Assembly (NCBI GenBank): GCA_964478735.1
Contig: CAYZJB010000008.1
Span: 5,427 to 69,426, forward strand
Source of the DNA: CAYZJB01 sp964478735
GTDB taxonomy: Bacteria; CLD3; SB21
Reading direction: 5' to 3'
DNA length: 64,000 nt
In this document: in pieces, positions 34,146 through 41,352 of the stretch
How positions within the stretch are numbered: the stretch's first letter is position 1
Layout: each line of letters begins with the position of its first letter
Program-made: the position numbers and the translations under genes
Notes under the pieces: generated by a model
The model's database searches: none
The model's input: the letters and a program-made list of their open reading frames with translations, nothing else
What the model was told of the DNA's origin: nothing

Positions 34146-34169
34146 AAGCCAATCCCAAGTTGAAATCAA
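34141..34169 (-). promoter_or_regulatory. Promoter of the WD40-nupC-GT51 operon
   Basis: Minus strand: -35 TTGATT (34169-34164), 17-base spacer, -10 TATGTT (34146-34141). It leaves a leader of about 45 bases ending in AAGGAG. Confidence 0.6.
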
Positions 34170-34194
34170 GCGTTACGACCCTCCGGAGCAAATC

Positions 34195-35022
34195 ATGAAG
34201 AAAAAACGTCCACCCAAAAAAACCGTTCCCCCCTCGATCAACGTTCCTCAGCCGGAAAATCTGCTCGACGAGGATTCGTACGGCGACGAACTGGCCGCCT
34301 TTTTCGATGAAATGTATCCGGCGCACGTCGTCGAAAAAATCCACGGCCCGTTTCTCAAGATGCTCATACAAAAATACAACGTGAAGTCCGCCTGCGACCT
34401 CGCCTGCCGCACGGGCCAAACGCTGGCGCTGCTGAAAAAACTCGGAATCAAAAAATTGACCGGCATGGATTCCAGCGAGGAACATCTGAAGCGGGCAAAG
34501 AAAAAATTGGGCCGGTCGGCCACGCTCGATCGTCAGTTCCTTCGTGATGCGCCGGGTTCCCTTCGCGGCCAGACGTTCGATCTCGTACTGTGCACCAAGG
34601 ACAGCCTGCCCGTACTGCTCGACGACGAAGGGTTGTTCGAATTTTTCAAAAACACGCGTTCGATACTCTCCGAAAAGGGCATTTTCGTCGCCGAAATGCT
34701 GAATTACGGCAAAATCTGGAAACGAAAAGAACGCTTCCAGCCCGTGATGGACAGGAGCAAAAAAACCGGAGGCCATTTTTTCTTTTATATGAACGACTTC
34801 CATCAGGAGTTGCTTGTCCGTCATCTGATCCGCCTGGAGCGAAACCGTCACGAGTGGTATTTGCGGAGCAGCGGATTGCCCGTTCGCCCGTTTCAGCCCA
34901 ACGAGATCGATCTTTTTGTCAAGGAAGGCGGTTTTACCAAATGGGGCCTCCTCGGGTCGTACGCCGGAAAGCCGTACATTGAAAACGAGTCCCCGTACAC
35001 GATCCTGCTCGCCCTCAAGTGA
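34195..35022 (+). CDS. Class I SAM-dependent methyltransferase
   Basis: A 275-residue cytoplasmic methyltransferase. The glycine-rich SAM loop is modified to CDLACRTGQTLALLKKLGIKKLTGMDSSEEHL, with the acidic motif II (GMDSS) intact; FDLVLCTKDSLPVLL corresponds to motif post-II, and 'ARSILSEKGIFVAEML' to motif III. The first 25 residues are basic and proline-rich. The start ATG 34195 is preceded by CCGGAGC at good spacing; upstream starts in frame fall into the promoter region. Monocistronic and divergent from the WD40 operon. The substrate is unknown. Confidence 0.88.
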   Translation: MKKKRPPKKTVPPSINVPQPENLLDEDSYGDELAAFFDEMYPAHVVEKIHGPFLKMLIQKYNVKSACDLACRTGQTLALLKKLGIKKLTGMDSSEEHLKRAKKKLGRSATLDRQFLRDAPGSLRGQTFDLVLCTKDSLPVLLDDEGLFEFFKNTRSILSEKGIFVAEMLNYGKIWKRKERFQPVMDRSKKTGGHFFFYMNDFHQELLVRHLIRLERNRHEWYLRSSGLPVRPFQPNEIDLFVKEGGFTKWGLLGSYAGKPYIENESPYTILLALK

Positions 35023-35046
35023 AATTCGATCCTTCGAATATTCTCC

Positions 35047-35076
35047 TTGAACCTTTAGGCCTTTTCTGCGTAGGAT
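35047..35076 (+). promoter_or_regulatory. Possible promoter of the desaturase gene
   Basis: -35 TTGAAC (35047-35052), 18-base spacer, -10 TAGGAT (35071-35076), about 45 bases before the ATG. AAGGAC precedes the start codon. Confidence 0.35.
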
Positions 35077-35120
35077 AGGCTGTTTTCTCCATTCACCTTC
35101 CACTTTCTCTCAAGGACGAT

Positions 35121-36215
35121 ATGAAATTCCTGAACCCCTCCCATTCCGCTTTCCTCTCCGAACTCCGCCATCGCGTGGATCACTACTTTACATCCAACGG
35201 CGTCAGCCGCTATGCCAATACGGCCATGGTTACCAAGACGCTGGCCATGCTGGCGATCTTTTACGTGCCGTACGCATTAATCGTGTCCGAATCCGTCCCC
35301 GTCTGGATGATGGCGGTCGGCACGGTCGTGATGGGCGTGGGCATGGCCGGCATCGGGATGAACGTCATGCACGACGCCAATCACGGCGCATATTCGCGGC
35401 ATCCGATCGTCAACACGCTCGTCGGATACACGATCAATCTGGTCGGCGGAAATGCGTTTACCTGGAAACTTCAGCATAATCTTTTGCATCATACGTACAC
35501 GAATATTCATACGATGGATGAAGACATCGACGGCAACGTGTTGCTTCGTTTTTCGGAACAGGCGCCGTTGCTGAAGACGCAGCGGTATCAGCACTGGTAT
35601 GCGTTCGGGCTCTACAGCCTGCTGACGGTCAACTGGGCGTTATCGAAGGATTTCGTTCAATTTTTTCAATACATGAAAAAGGGATTGCAGCCGCATCGCC
35701 GCGCAGCGTACGGGTGGGAATTCGTGATCCTGGTCGTGACCAAGGCGTTATTTTTCGCTTATGCGCTGGTGGTGCCGCTGGTCGTGCTCGATCTCGCCTG
35801 GTGGCAGGTCGTGATCGGATTTTTGATCATGTTATGTACCACGGGTTTTATCCTGTCGCTCATTTTTCAACTCGCGCACGTCGTCGAAGGCGTGTCGCAG
35901 CCGGCGCCGAATCCGGAGGGCAATATGGAATCCGCCTGGGTGGTGCATCAGTTGCGCACAACGGCAAATTTTGCCCCTCGAAATCGGGTCCTCTCCTGGT
36001 ACATCGGAGGGCTCAATTATCAGATCGAGCATCACTTATTCTACGGTATTTGCCACGTGCATTATCCGGCGCTGTCGCGGATCGTGAAAAAAACGGCGGA
36101 AGAGTTCAGCATCCCGTACGTGGAATTCCGCACGTTCCGGTCGGCAATAGGATCGCATTTGCGGGCATTGAAAAAATTAGGCCGCGGCGAACCGCTCGAC
36201 CGGACTGCAGCTTGA
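35121..36215 (+). CDS. Membrane fatty-acid desaturase (linoleoyl-CoA desaturase-like)
   Basis: A 364-residue di-iron membrane desaturase. The three histidine boxes are HDANH (about 82-86), HNLLHHTYTNIH and QIEHH (in LNYQIEHHLFYGICHVHYPALSRI), the last being of the front-end (QxxHH) type. Pairs of hydrophobic helices separate boxes 1-2 from box 3. There is no cytochrome b5 domain, so an external electron donor is needed. It should adjust the fluidity of membrane lipids. The stop codon TGA (36213-36215) lies inside the -35 box of the following tRNA-Glu promoter. Confidence 0.94.
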   Translation: MKFLNPSHSAFLSELRHRVDHYFTSNGVSRYANTAMVTKTLAMLAIFYVPYALIVSESVPVWMMAVGTVVMGVGMAGIGMNVMHDANHGAYSRHPIVNTLVGYTINLVGGNAFTWKLQHNLLHHTYTNIHTMDEDIDGNVLLRFSEQAPLLKTQRYQHWYAFGLYSLLTVNWALSKDFVQFFQYMKKGLQPHRRAAYGWEFVILVVTKALFFAYALVVPLVVLDLAWWQVVIGFLIMLCTTGFILSLIFQLAHVVEGVSQPAPNPEGNMESAWVVHQLRTTANFAPRNRVLSWYIGGLNYQIEHHLFYGICHVHYPALSRIVKKTAEEFSIPYVEFRTFRSAIGSHLRALKKLGRGEPLDRTAA

Positions 36216-36240
36216 CAATCCTGGGTCAATCGTCTATATT
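36212..36240 (+). promoter_or_regulatory. Promoter of tRNA-Glu
   Basis: -35 TTGACA (36212-36217), 17-base spacer, -10 TATATT (36235-36240), 19 bases before the tRNA. The -35 overlaps the desaturase stop codon. The spacer end plus -10 (TCAATCGTCTATATTGC) is nearly the same as at 40649-40665. Confidence 0.82.
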
Positions 36241-36259
36241 GCCCGCGATCGATGTACGC

Positions 36260-36331
36260 GCCGCGTTCGTCTAACGGTCAGGACGCAGCCCTCTCAAGGC
36301 TGTAATACGGGTTCGATTCCCGTACGCGGTA
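36260..36331 (+). tRNA. tRNA-Glu (CTC)
   Basis: 72 nt without CCA. Acceptor GCCGCGT pairs with ACGCGGT (G1-T72 wobble), D arm GTCTAACGGTCAGGAC, anticodon stem CAGCC/GGCTG around CTCTCAA (anticodon CTC), T arm GGGTTCGATTCCC. The 'TTCGTCTA' start is typical of tRNA-Glu. Confidence 0.97.
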
Positions 36332-36812
36332 CAACCTCAATAAAAGAAACGCGTCGGCACGTGGCATGCAACGTCTTGACATCGCGCTTTTCCCGACATC
36401 CACTTCATTGCATTCATATTCCAGGATAACGAGCATAGTTCAGCGTCGTTCCGAATAATCGATCATCGTAGCGGGTGGCCATCCGTTCATCCTGAACCAT
36501 CGGGTGACTGCCGATTATGCGATGGAACAATCTAGGCCAACCCACTTTCGGAGCGACCCGAGACATTATATCCCGTTTCATGTTCTTTCACAGTAAACTG
36601 ATACCCTAATGACCAAGCGCCCTCGACCGAATGCGTTCAATTAAATGATCGAATCAAAGAACTCATGACATGCGGCCTTCACTCTAAAACCGCATTTGTT
36701 CGGGTGTTGCCTGAGCCGCGCTTAGCCGAACATTTCCATTGTATTAGTGAACCCACGACAGTATTTTCGTAGGCGAACTTTCAAATATTTCTGAAACTTT
36801 ATTGCCGATATA
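36332..36812. other. 481-base gene-free region with two adjacent hairpins
   Basis: No coding frame, tRNA or terminator is recognisable between tRNA-Glu and mqnE. Composition looks more AT-rich and less codon-like than the flanks. Two consecutive inverted repeats occur near its end: ATGCGG (36670-36675)/CCGCAT (36690-36695) and TGTTCGG (36697-36703)/CCGAACA (36726-36732). It may hold a structured RNA, a decayed insertion at the tRNA 3' end, or the mqn leader; nothing decides between these. Confidence 0.5.
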
Positions 36813-37982
36813 ATGAGCCATTCCCTGATCAAGTCATCGTTGCGCCTTTCCGGCCTTGATGATATCTACCAGAAAGTCATGGACCACGAGCGTCTGTCGT
36901 ATGAAGACGGCGTACGGTTGTTTGAAACGCCGGACCTCACGTCCGTCGGATACCTGGCCAACCTCGTCCGCGAACGTTTGCACGGCGACCAGTCGTTTTT
37001 CGTGCGCAACCGTCAACTCAATCCGACGAACATTTGCGAATATTCCTGCATGTTCTGCTCGTTTTACCGCCGCGAAGGAGAAGCCGGCGGCTATACGATG
37101 ACGATGGAAGAAATCGCGCAACGGGTCCGGGACGGTCTGCGCCACGGTATTCAGGAAATTCACATCACGTCCGGACTGCATCCCAATCTACCCTTCAGTT
37201 ACTATACCGACATGCTCAAGACGATCAAGTCGGTTGCCCCCGATCTTCACATCAAGGGATTTACGGCGGTCGAAATCGAATATTATGCCCACCACTACGG
37301 CATGACGATCCGCCAGGTACTGCAATCGCTGATCAACGCCGGACTCGAAGCCATGCCCGGAGGCGGCGCGGAAATTTTCGCCGACCGCGTTCGCAAAAAA
37401 ATATGCGACGAAAAGTCCACCGCGGAAGGATGGCTGGCCGTCCATGCTGTCGCGCACGAACTCGGTCTCATGACCAACGCGACCTTGCTCTACGGCCACA
37501 TCGAGCGTTATGACGAACGCGTCGATCATCTGATCCGGCTTCGCGATTTACAGGACCGGTCCCTCGAAGCCAAAAAACCGGGTTCGTTCAGCACGTTCAT
37601 CCCGCTGAAGTATCAGCATGAAAATAACCGTCTTAAAAAATTACCCGATGTCGGCGCCTACGAAGACCTCAAAATGGTCGCCGTCCCGCGCCTGATGCTG
37701 GACAATTTTCCAAACGTCAAGGCCTACTGGGTCGTGATCGGCAAGCGGCTGGCACAGATGGCCCTGTCGTACGGAGCAAACGAAATCGAGGGAACGATCT
37801 TGGAAGAGCGCATCATGAGCATGGCGGGAACGGACAGCGCCCACGGCATGACGGAGACCGAACTCGTCAAACTCATCCGCGACGCCGGCCGTCAGCCCAT
37901 TGAACGCGATGCCCTGTATAACGTCGTCCGGACCCATGAAAACGTTCCCCCGTCGCCGGTTCGTTTGCCGGTGCTGAATTAA
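36813..37982 (+). CDS. mqnE: Aminofutalosine synthase
   Basis: Radical SAM enzyme that joins 3-[(1-carboxyvinyl)oxy]benzoate with the adenosyl moiety of SAM to give 6-amino-6-deoxyfutalosine, the second step of the futalosine route to menaquinone. The cluster motif is CEYSCMFCSFYRR (CxxxCxxC), preceded by NPTNI, and the family blocks HITSGLHPNLPF, KGFTAVEI, 'AMPGGGAEIFADRVR' and 'FSTFIPLKYQHENN' are all present. The 389-residue length is typical for MqnE. Start ATG 36813; no Shine-Dalgarno is visible. It begins a cluster with mqnB and mqnD; mqnA and mqnC are not in the window. Confidence 0.95.
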   Translation: MSHSLIKSSLRLSGLDDIYQKVMDHERLSYEDGVRLFETPDLTSVGYLANLVRERLHGDQSFFVRNRQLNPTNICEYSCMFCSFYRREGEAGGYTMTMEEIAQRVRDGLRHGIQEIHITSGLHPNLPFSYYTDMLKTIKSVAPDLHIKGFTAVEIEYYAHHYGMTIRQVLQSLINAGLEAMPGGGAEIFADRVRKKICDEKSTAEGWLAVHAVAHELGLMTNATLLYGHIERYDERVDHLIRLRDLQDRSLEAKKPGSFSTFIPLKYQHENNRLKKLPDVGAYEDLKMVAVPRLMLDNFPNVKAYWVVIGKRLAQMALSYGANEIEGTILEERIMSMAGTDSAHGMTETELVKLIRDAGRQPIERDALYNVVRTHENVPPSPVRLPVLN

Positions 37983-38000
37983 CATCGAGGCAACCGCCTC

Positions 38001-38681
38001 ATGAATATCCTTCTCGTCAGCTCAACGCCGAGGGAATGCGGGACCCTGCTCAACGCCCTCCGTCCGTCCTCTACCGATGAATATATGGGTTCCCTGGGCG
38101 GTCACGACGTCACGCTCATCACGACCGGCATCGGGGCCATCAACACCGTGTACGCCATGACATCGTGGCTGGCTAAACGCTCGTGCGATCTGGCGATCAA
38201 TATCGGCATTTGCGGGTCGTACAACCGCGAGTTGTCCCTCGGTGAAGTCGTCTACATCCATGAGGAAATTCTGGGCGACCTTGGCGCGAGCGATACGGAC
38301 GGCCACTTCATCGACCTGTCCACCATGGGATTCCCGCTGTTCGTCAGCGGAGGTAACGAATTCGGCAATCGTTTGCGTAATCCTCAGCGTCCGATGTGGC
38401 TGGACGCCACCGGATGGCACAGCGTACGCGGCCTGACGGTCAATACGACGGCTGGTGAATCGCGGCAGATCGCCGATCGCAAGACGACATTCAAACCCGA
38501 CGTCGAGTCCATGGAAGGCGGCGCCTTCGCGTACGTCTGTTTACGAAGGAACATCTCATACTACGAGATCCGTGCCATTTCCAATTACGTCGAACCGCGC
38601 AACCGGCAATCGTGGAAGATCGACGACGCTTGCCAGAACCTTGCCGACGCCGTACGGTATCTCCTCGAAACACGATTATGA
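38001..38681 (+). CDS. mqnB: Futalosine hydrolase
   Basis: Nucleosidase-fold enzyme that cleaves (de-amino)futalosine to dehypoxanthine futalosine and the free base. The 226-residue sequence shows the PNP/MTAN fold: TTGIGAINTVYAMTSWL, AINIGICGSYN, LSLGEVVYIHEEILGDLGA, and the catalytic ESMEGGAFAYVC block. The position between mqnE and mqnD, with 18 bases before and an ATGA overlap after, supports the MqnB assignment over a generic MTA/SAH nucleosidase. Confidence 0.92.
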   Translation: MNILLVSSTPRECGTLLNALRPSSTDEYMGSLGGHDVTLITTGIGAINTVYAMTSWLAKRSCDLAINIGICGSYNRELSLGEVVYIHEEILGDLGASDTDGHFIDLSTMGFPLFVSGGNEFGNRLRNPQRPMWLDATGWHSVRGLTVNTTAGESRQIADRKTTFKPDVESMEGGAFAYVCLRRNISYYEIRAISNYVEPRNRQSWKIDDACQNLADAVRYLLETRL

Positions 38682-39514
38682 AAATTACGCTCGGCTTTTC
38701 TCCCTGCCCCAACGACACCTTCATGTTCGACGCGCTTGTCAACGGCCGTATCGATACGGACGGATTGGAGTTCGACGTCATCCTGGCGGACGTTGAGGAA
38801 TTGAACCGGATGGCGATGGAATCGAAACTGGACGTCACCAAATTGAGTTATTACGCCTTCGCGTTCGTCGCCGATCGTTACGTGGTACTGCCATCCGGAA
38901 GTGCGCTGGGCTTCGGGTGCGGACCGCTTTTAATTGCCAAAACCCCGCGTACGATCGAGGAACTTAAAGACGCAACGATCGCGGTCCCGGGAAAATACAC
39001 GACGGCCAATTTTCTTTTGCATCACGCCATGGGTCACGATGTTCAAGTCCATCCGATGCGGTTCTCGGAAATCGAAGGTTCCGTATCGCGCGGCGATTTT
39101 CCCGCGGGCGTCATTATCCATGAAAACCGGTTTACGTACGCGCAAAAAGGCCTCCACTGCGTCGCCGACCTCGGTGACTTCTGGGAAAAAAAGACACGGT
39201 GTCCGATCCCCCTGGGTGCAATCGCCGTACACCGCCGGATCGATCCCGCCGTCGCCCACCAGATCCATCTCCTCGTACGCCGAAGCGTGATGCACGCGAT
39301 GATCCATCCCGACGAAGCCATGCCTTATATACGCCGGCATGCACAGGAACTCGACGATACCGTCATCCGGCAGCATATCGATCTGTACGTCAACCGGTTC
39401 AGCATCGATCTCGGCCCCGACGGAGAGCAGGCCGTTGTACGTTTGCTGACCGAGACAGGCGCCCCTCGCTCCGACGTGTTTTGCCGGCCAATCGAAGAGG
39501 ATATTCGCCGGTGA
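38678..39514 (+). CDS. mqnD: 1,4-dihydroxy-6-naphthoate synthase
   Basis: Converts cyclic dehypoxanthine futalosine to 1,4-dihydroxy-6-naphthoate, the aromatic precursor of menaquinone. The 278-residue protein has a periplasmic-binding-protein fold without a signal peptide. Diagnostic blocks are the N-terminal GFSPCPNDTFMFDALVNGRID, 'LDVTKLSYYAFAFV', 'GFGCGPLLIAK', 'VPGKYTTANFLL' and 'IIHENRFTYAQKGLHCVADLGDFWE', with the catalytic His in IIHE. It overlaps mqnB (ATGA) and corA (GTGA). Confidence 0.95.
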   Translation: MKITLGFSPCPNDTFMFDALVNGRIDTDGLEFDVILADVEELNRMAMESKLDVTKLSYYAFAFVADRYVVLPSGSALGFGCGPLLIAKTPRTIEELKDATIAVPGKYTTANFLLHHAMGHDVQVHPMRFSEIEGSVSRGDFPAGVIIHENRFTYAQKGLHCVADLGDFWEKKTRCPIPLGAIAVHRRIDPAVAHQIHLLVRRSVMHAMIHPDEAMPYIRRHAQELDDTVIRQHIDLYVNRFSIDLGPDGEQAVVRLLTETGAPRSDVFCRPIEEDIRR

Positions 39515-40539
39515 TCCACGTTTACACTCAGACCAAAGACGGGTTTTCCACCGATGGAACGTTAAACGACGTTGCCGTGCGGCTTTCCGATCCCGGCTGC
39601 ACATGTTGGATCGACATGGACACGCCCACGGATGAGGAAATCAATCGATTGCAGCAGGTCTTTTCATTTCATCATCTGTGCATTGAAGACTGCATGTCGT
39701 ACTCGAATGCGCCCAAACTCGACGAATTTGACGATTACCTGTTTCTCGTCACGCATGAGGCCGTTCAGAATCCCAATGCCGCCATTCAGGAAAGACCGGA
39801 GATCGATTTTTTTCTGGGTAAAAATTATCTCGTGTCATTTCATTACCACCCCAGCCGAGCGGTGGATACCGTTCGTTCCCGATGTCTGGCGGAAGCCGAT
39901 TCATCCTCGACGCGAGTATCAGCCCACGCCTCGAGCCTGAGGTTGTTTCGGAATTCCGATTTTATCTTACAGGCCGTCCTCGACGCCATTGTGGAGGAAT
40001 ATTTTCCACTTCTCGACCGCTGGGAAGAACGCATTACGCAAATGGAAGACCGGATCATCACGCTCGACGGCGAACGGCCCACGGTCGGCGAACTGATCCG
40101 CATGAAGCGTGAACTGGGCACTATTCGCCGATTGATTTCGCCGCAGCGAGACGTTTTGTCGAAACTCATTCATTCGGACAATCCCGCGATCTCCAAGCAC
40201 TCTCGTTTTTATTTCCAGGACGTGTACGATCACGTCATTCGTGCATATGAAATCATGGACGGACACCGGGACGCCATGCATAACGTTCTGGAAGCACACT
40301 ATGCATTGCTCTCCGCCCAAATGAATGAAAATTCGAACCGGATCAATTTCGTGATGCAACGGCTCACCATCATCACCACAATTTTTATGCCGTTGTCGTT
40401 CATTGCGGGCATCTACGGGATGAATTTCGAGCACATGCCCGAACTGGGTTGGCCGTTCGGTTACTTCGCCGTCCTCGGATTGATGGGTACGATCCTGCTC
40501 GGGATGCTGGCTTTTTTCCGCCGTCAGAAATGGTTGTAA
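39511..40539 (+). CDS. corA: CorA-type magnesium/cobalt transporter
   Basis: A 342-residue divalent-cation channel of the inner membrane. The long cytoplasmic alpha/beta domain and the stalk helix (about 190-290) are followed by two C-terminal TM helices; the first ends in the selectivity motif GMN within AGIYGMNFEHMPEL, and the second is followed by a basic tail (RRQKWL). The start is GTG at 39511, overlapping the mqnD stop as GTGA; earlier in-frame ATGs lie inside mqnD. It probably came to share the mqn operon by chance, as no functional link is known. Confidence 0.94.
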   Translation: MIHVYTQTKDGFSTDGTLNDVAVRLSDPGCTCWIDMDTPTDEEINRLQQVFSFHHLCIEDCMSYSNAPKLDEFDDYLFLVTHEAVQNPNAAIQERPEIDFFLGKNYLVSFHYHPSRAVDTVRSRCLAEADSSSTRVSAHASSLRLFRNSDFILQAVLDAIVEEYFPLLDRWEERITQMEDRIITLDGERPTVGELIRMKRELGTIRRLISPQRDVLSKLIHSDNPAISKHSRFYFQDVYDHVIRAYEIMDGHRDAMHNVLEAHYALLSAQMNENSNRINFVMQRLTIITTIFMPLSFIAGIYGMNFEHMPELGWPFGYFAVLGLMGTILLGMLAFFRRQKWL

Positions 40540-40634
40540 GGCAAGCACGCCGGCCCCCCTTCACAATCGTCGCCCGTGCCCATGCCATGAGGTTTCAACT
40601 TAAAAGCGACTTACATTTTTTCGGGGTTGCACCG

Positions 40635-40663
40635 TTGACAAATCCTATTCAATTCTCTATATT
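40635..40663 (+). promoter_or_regulatory. Promoter of the DUF3098-HMA operon
   Basis: -35 TTGACA (40635-40640), 17-base spacer, -10 TATATT (40658-40663), followed by a short leader with GAAGGA before the ATG at 40689. It lies in the otherwise empty 149-base gap after corA. Confidence 0.82.
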
Positions 40664-40688
40664 GCACCGCGCTTTTTGAAGGACGTAT

Positions 40689-40949
40689 ATGAATGAAATG
40701 AAAATCGGGATGCCGCGTAAAAAAGCTGCGAAGAAGTCTTCGCTACCGTTCACGCGTGAGAATTATGTCATCTTTTTTATCGGGCTGGCCACAATCTTGA
40801 TCGGTTATATTTGCCTCAGTACGCCTCCCGTCTACGGCACAATCTCGCTGACGGTCGCACCGATCTTACTCGGTCTGGGTTACCTCGTACTTATCCCGAT
40901 TTCCATTATGTATCGAAAAAAAGAAAACTCTCCATCGACTAACGCATAA
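40689..40949 (+). CDS. DUF3098 small membrane protein
   Basis: An 86-residue protein with two TM helices (about 28-47 and 56-75). The sequence LPFTRENYVIFFIGLATILIGYICLSTP followed by LTVAPILLGLGYLVLIPISIMYR is the DUF3098 pattern, a family found mostly in Bacteroidetes and relatives; there it is often near ftsX/uppP-type envelope genes. The basic N-terminus (MPRKKAAKKS) points inward. The ATG at 40689 follows GAAGGACGTAT; a second in-frame ATG four codons later is possible. The function is unknown. Confidence 0.85.
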   Translation: MNEMKIGMPRKKAAKKSSLPFTRENYVIFFIGLATILIGYICLSTPPVYGTISLTVAPILLGLGYLVLIPISIMYRKKENSPSTNA

Positions 40950-40958
40950 AGGACCGTT

Positions 40959-41285
40959 ATGAAACATCTCTTGATCACCGGCCTTATCGTCGCCGGGTTT
41001 GCCTGCGGAAAAGCTGAACCGACGGAAACGGCCGTCGTCAAAATCTCATCGGCAATTTGCGGAGAATGTGCAAGCACCATCACCAGCGCCGTTAAAAAAG
41101 TCCATGGCGTCAAGACCGTGGCCGTCAATACGGATGAAAAAACGGCGACCATCGAGTTCGTTCCGGCCGTCGCCAAGCTCGGCGATATCGAAAACGCCAT
41201 TGTGATGTCCGGCTACAGCGCCAATGACAAACCAGCCGACGCGGCGGCATTCGAAAAACTGCCGGATTGCTGCAAGAAAAAATAA
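40959..41285 (+). CDS. Heavy-metal-associated (HMA) domain lipoprotein
   Basis: A 108-residue exported metal-binding protein. The signal MKHLLITGLIVAGFAC has a lipobox with Cys16, so it is likely anchored in the envelope. The HMA fold follows: VVKISSAICGECASTITSAVKKVHGVKTVAVNTDEKTATIEF, with metal-binding C34 and C37 (CGEC instead of the classic MxCxxC). The C-terminus PDCCKKK adds a second Cys pair. AAAGGACC precedes the ATG. It may bind copper or another soft metal in the periplasm, similar to MerP; the metal is not identified. Confidence 0.88.
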   Translation: MKHLLITGLIVAGFACGKAEPTETAVVKISSAICGECASTITSAVKKVHGVKTVAVNTDEKTATIEFVPAVAKLGDIENAIVMSGYSANDKPADAAAFEKLPDCCKKK

Positions 41286-41310
41286 CGCTTCAGTACCAAC
41301 GGGTTGTTTA

Positions 41311-41340
41311 AAAGAGAATGCACCGGCATTCTCTTTTTTT
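41311..41340 (+). terminator. Rho-independent terminator after the HMA gene
   Basis: Perfect 11-base stem AAAGAGAATGC / GCATTCTCTTT with loop ACCG, followed by a T-run. It separates this operon from the Cys-rich protein gene. Confidence 0.88.
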
Positions 41341-41352
41341 ATTCTTTAACAG

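Noticed and set aside
36697..36732. Possible integron attC site (TGTTCGG…CCGAACA)
   Set aside because: Core sites do not fit RYYYAAC/GTTRRRY, the element is too short, and no integrase or cassette array is present.
36332..36812. rRNA fragment
   Set aside because: A short stretch on the minus strand looked vaguely like 23S rRNA, but the match is brief and the surroundings do not continue it.
36809..36814. TATAAT overlapping the mqnE start codon
   Set aside because: A -10 at this place would start transcription inside the gene, and no -35 stands 16-18 bases upstream.
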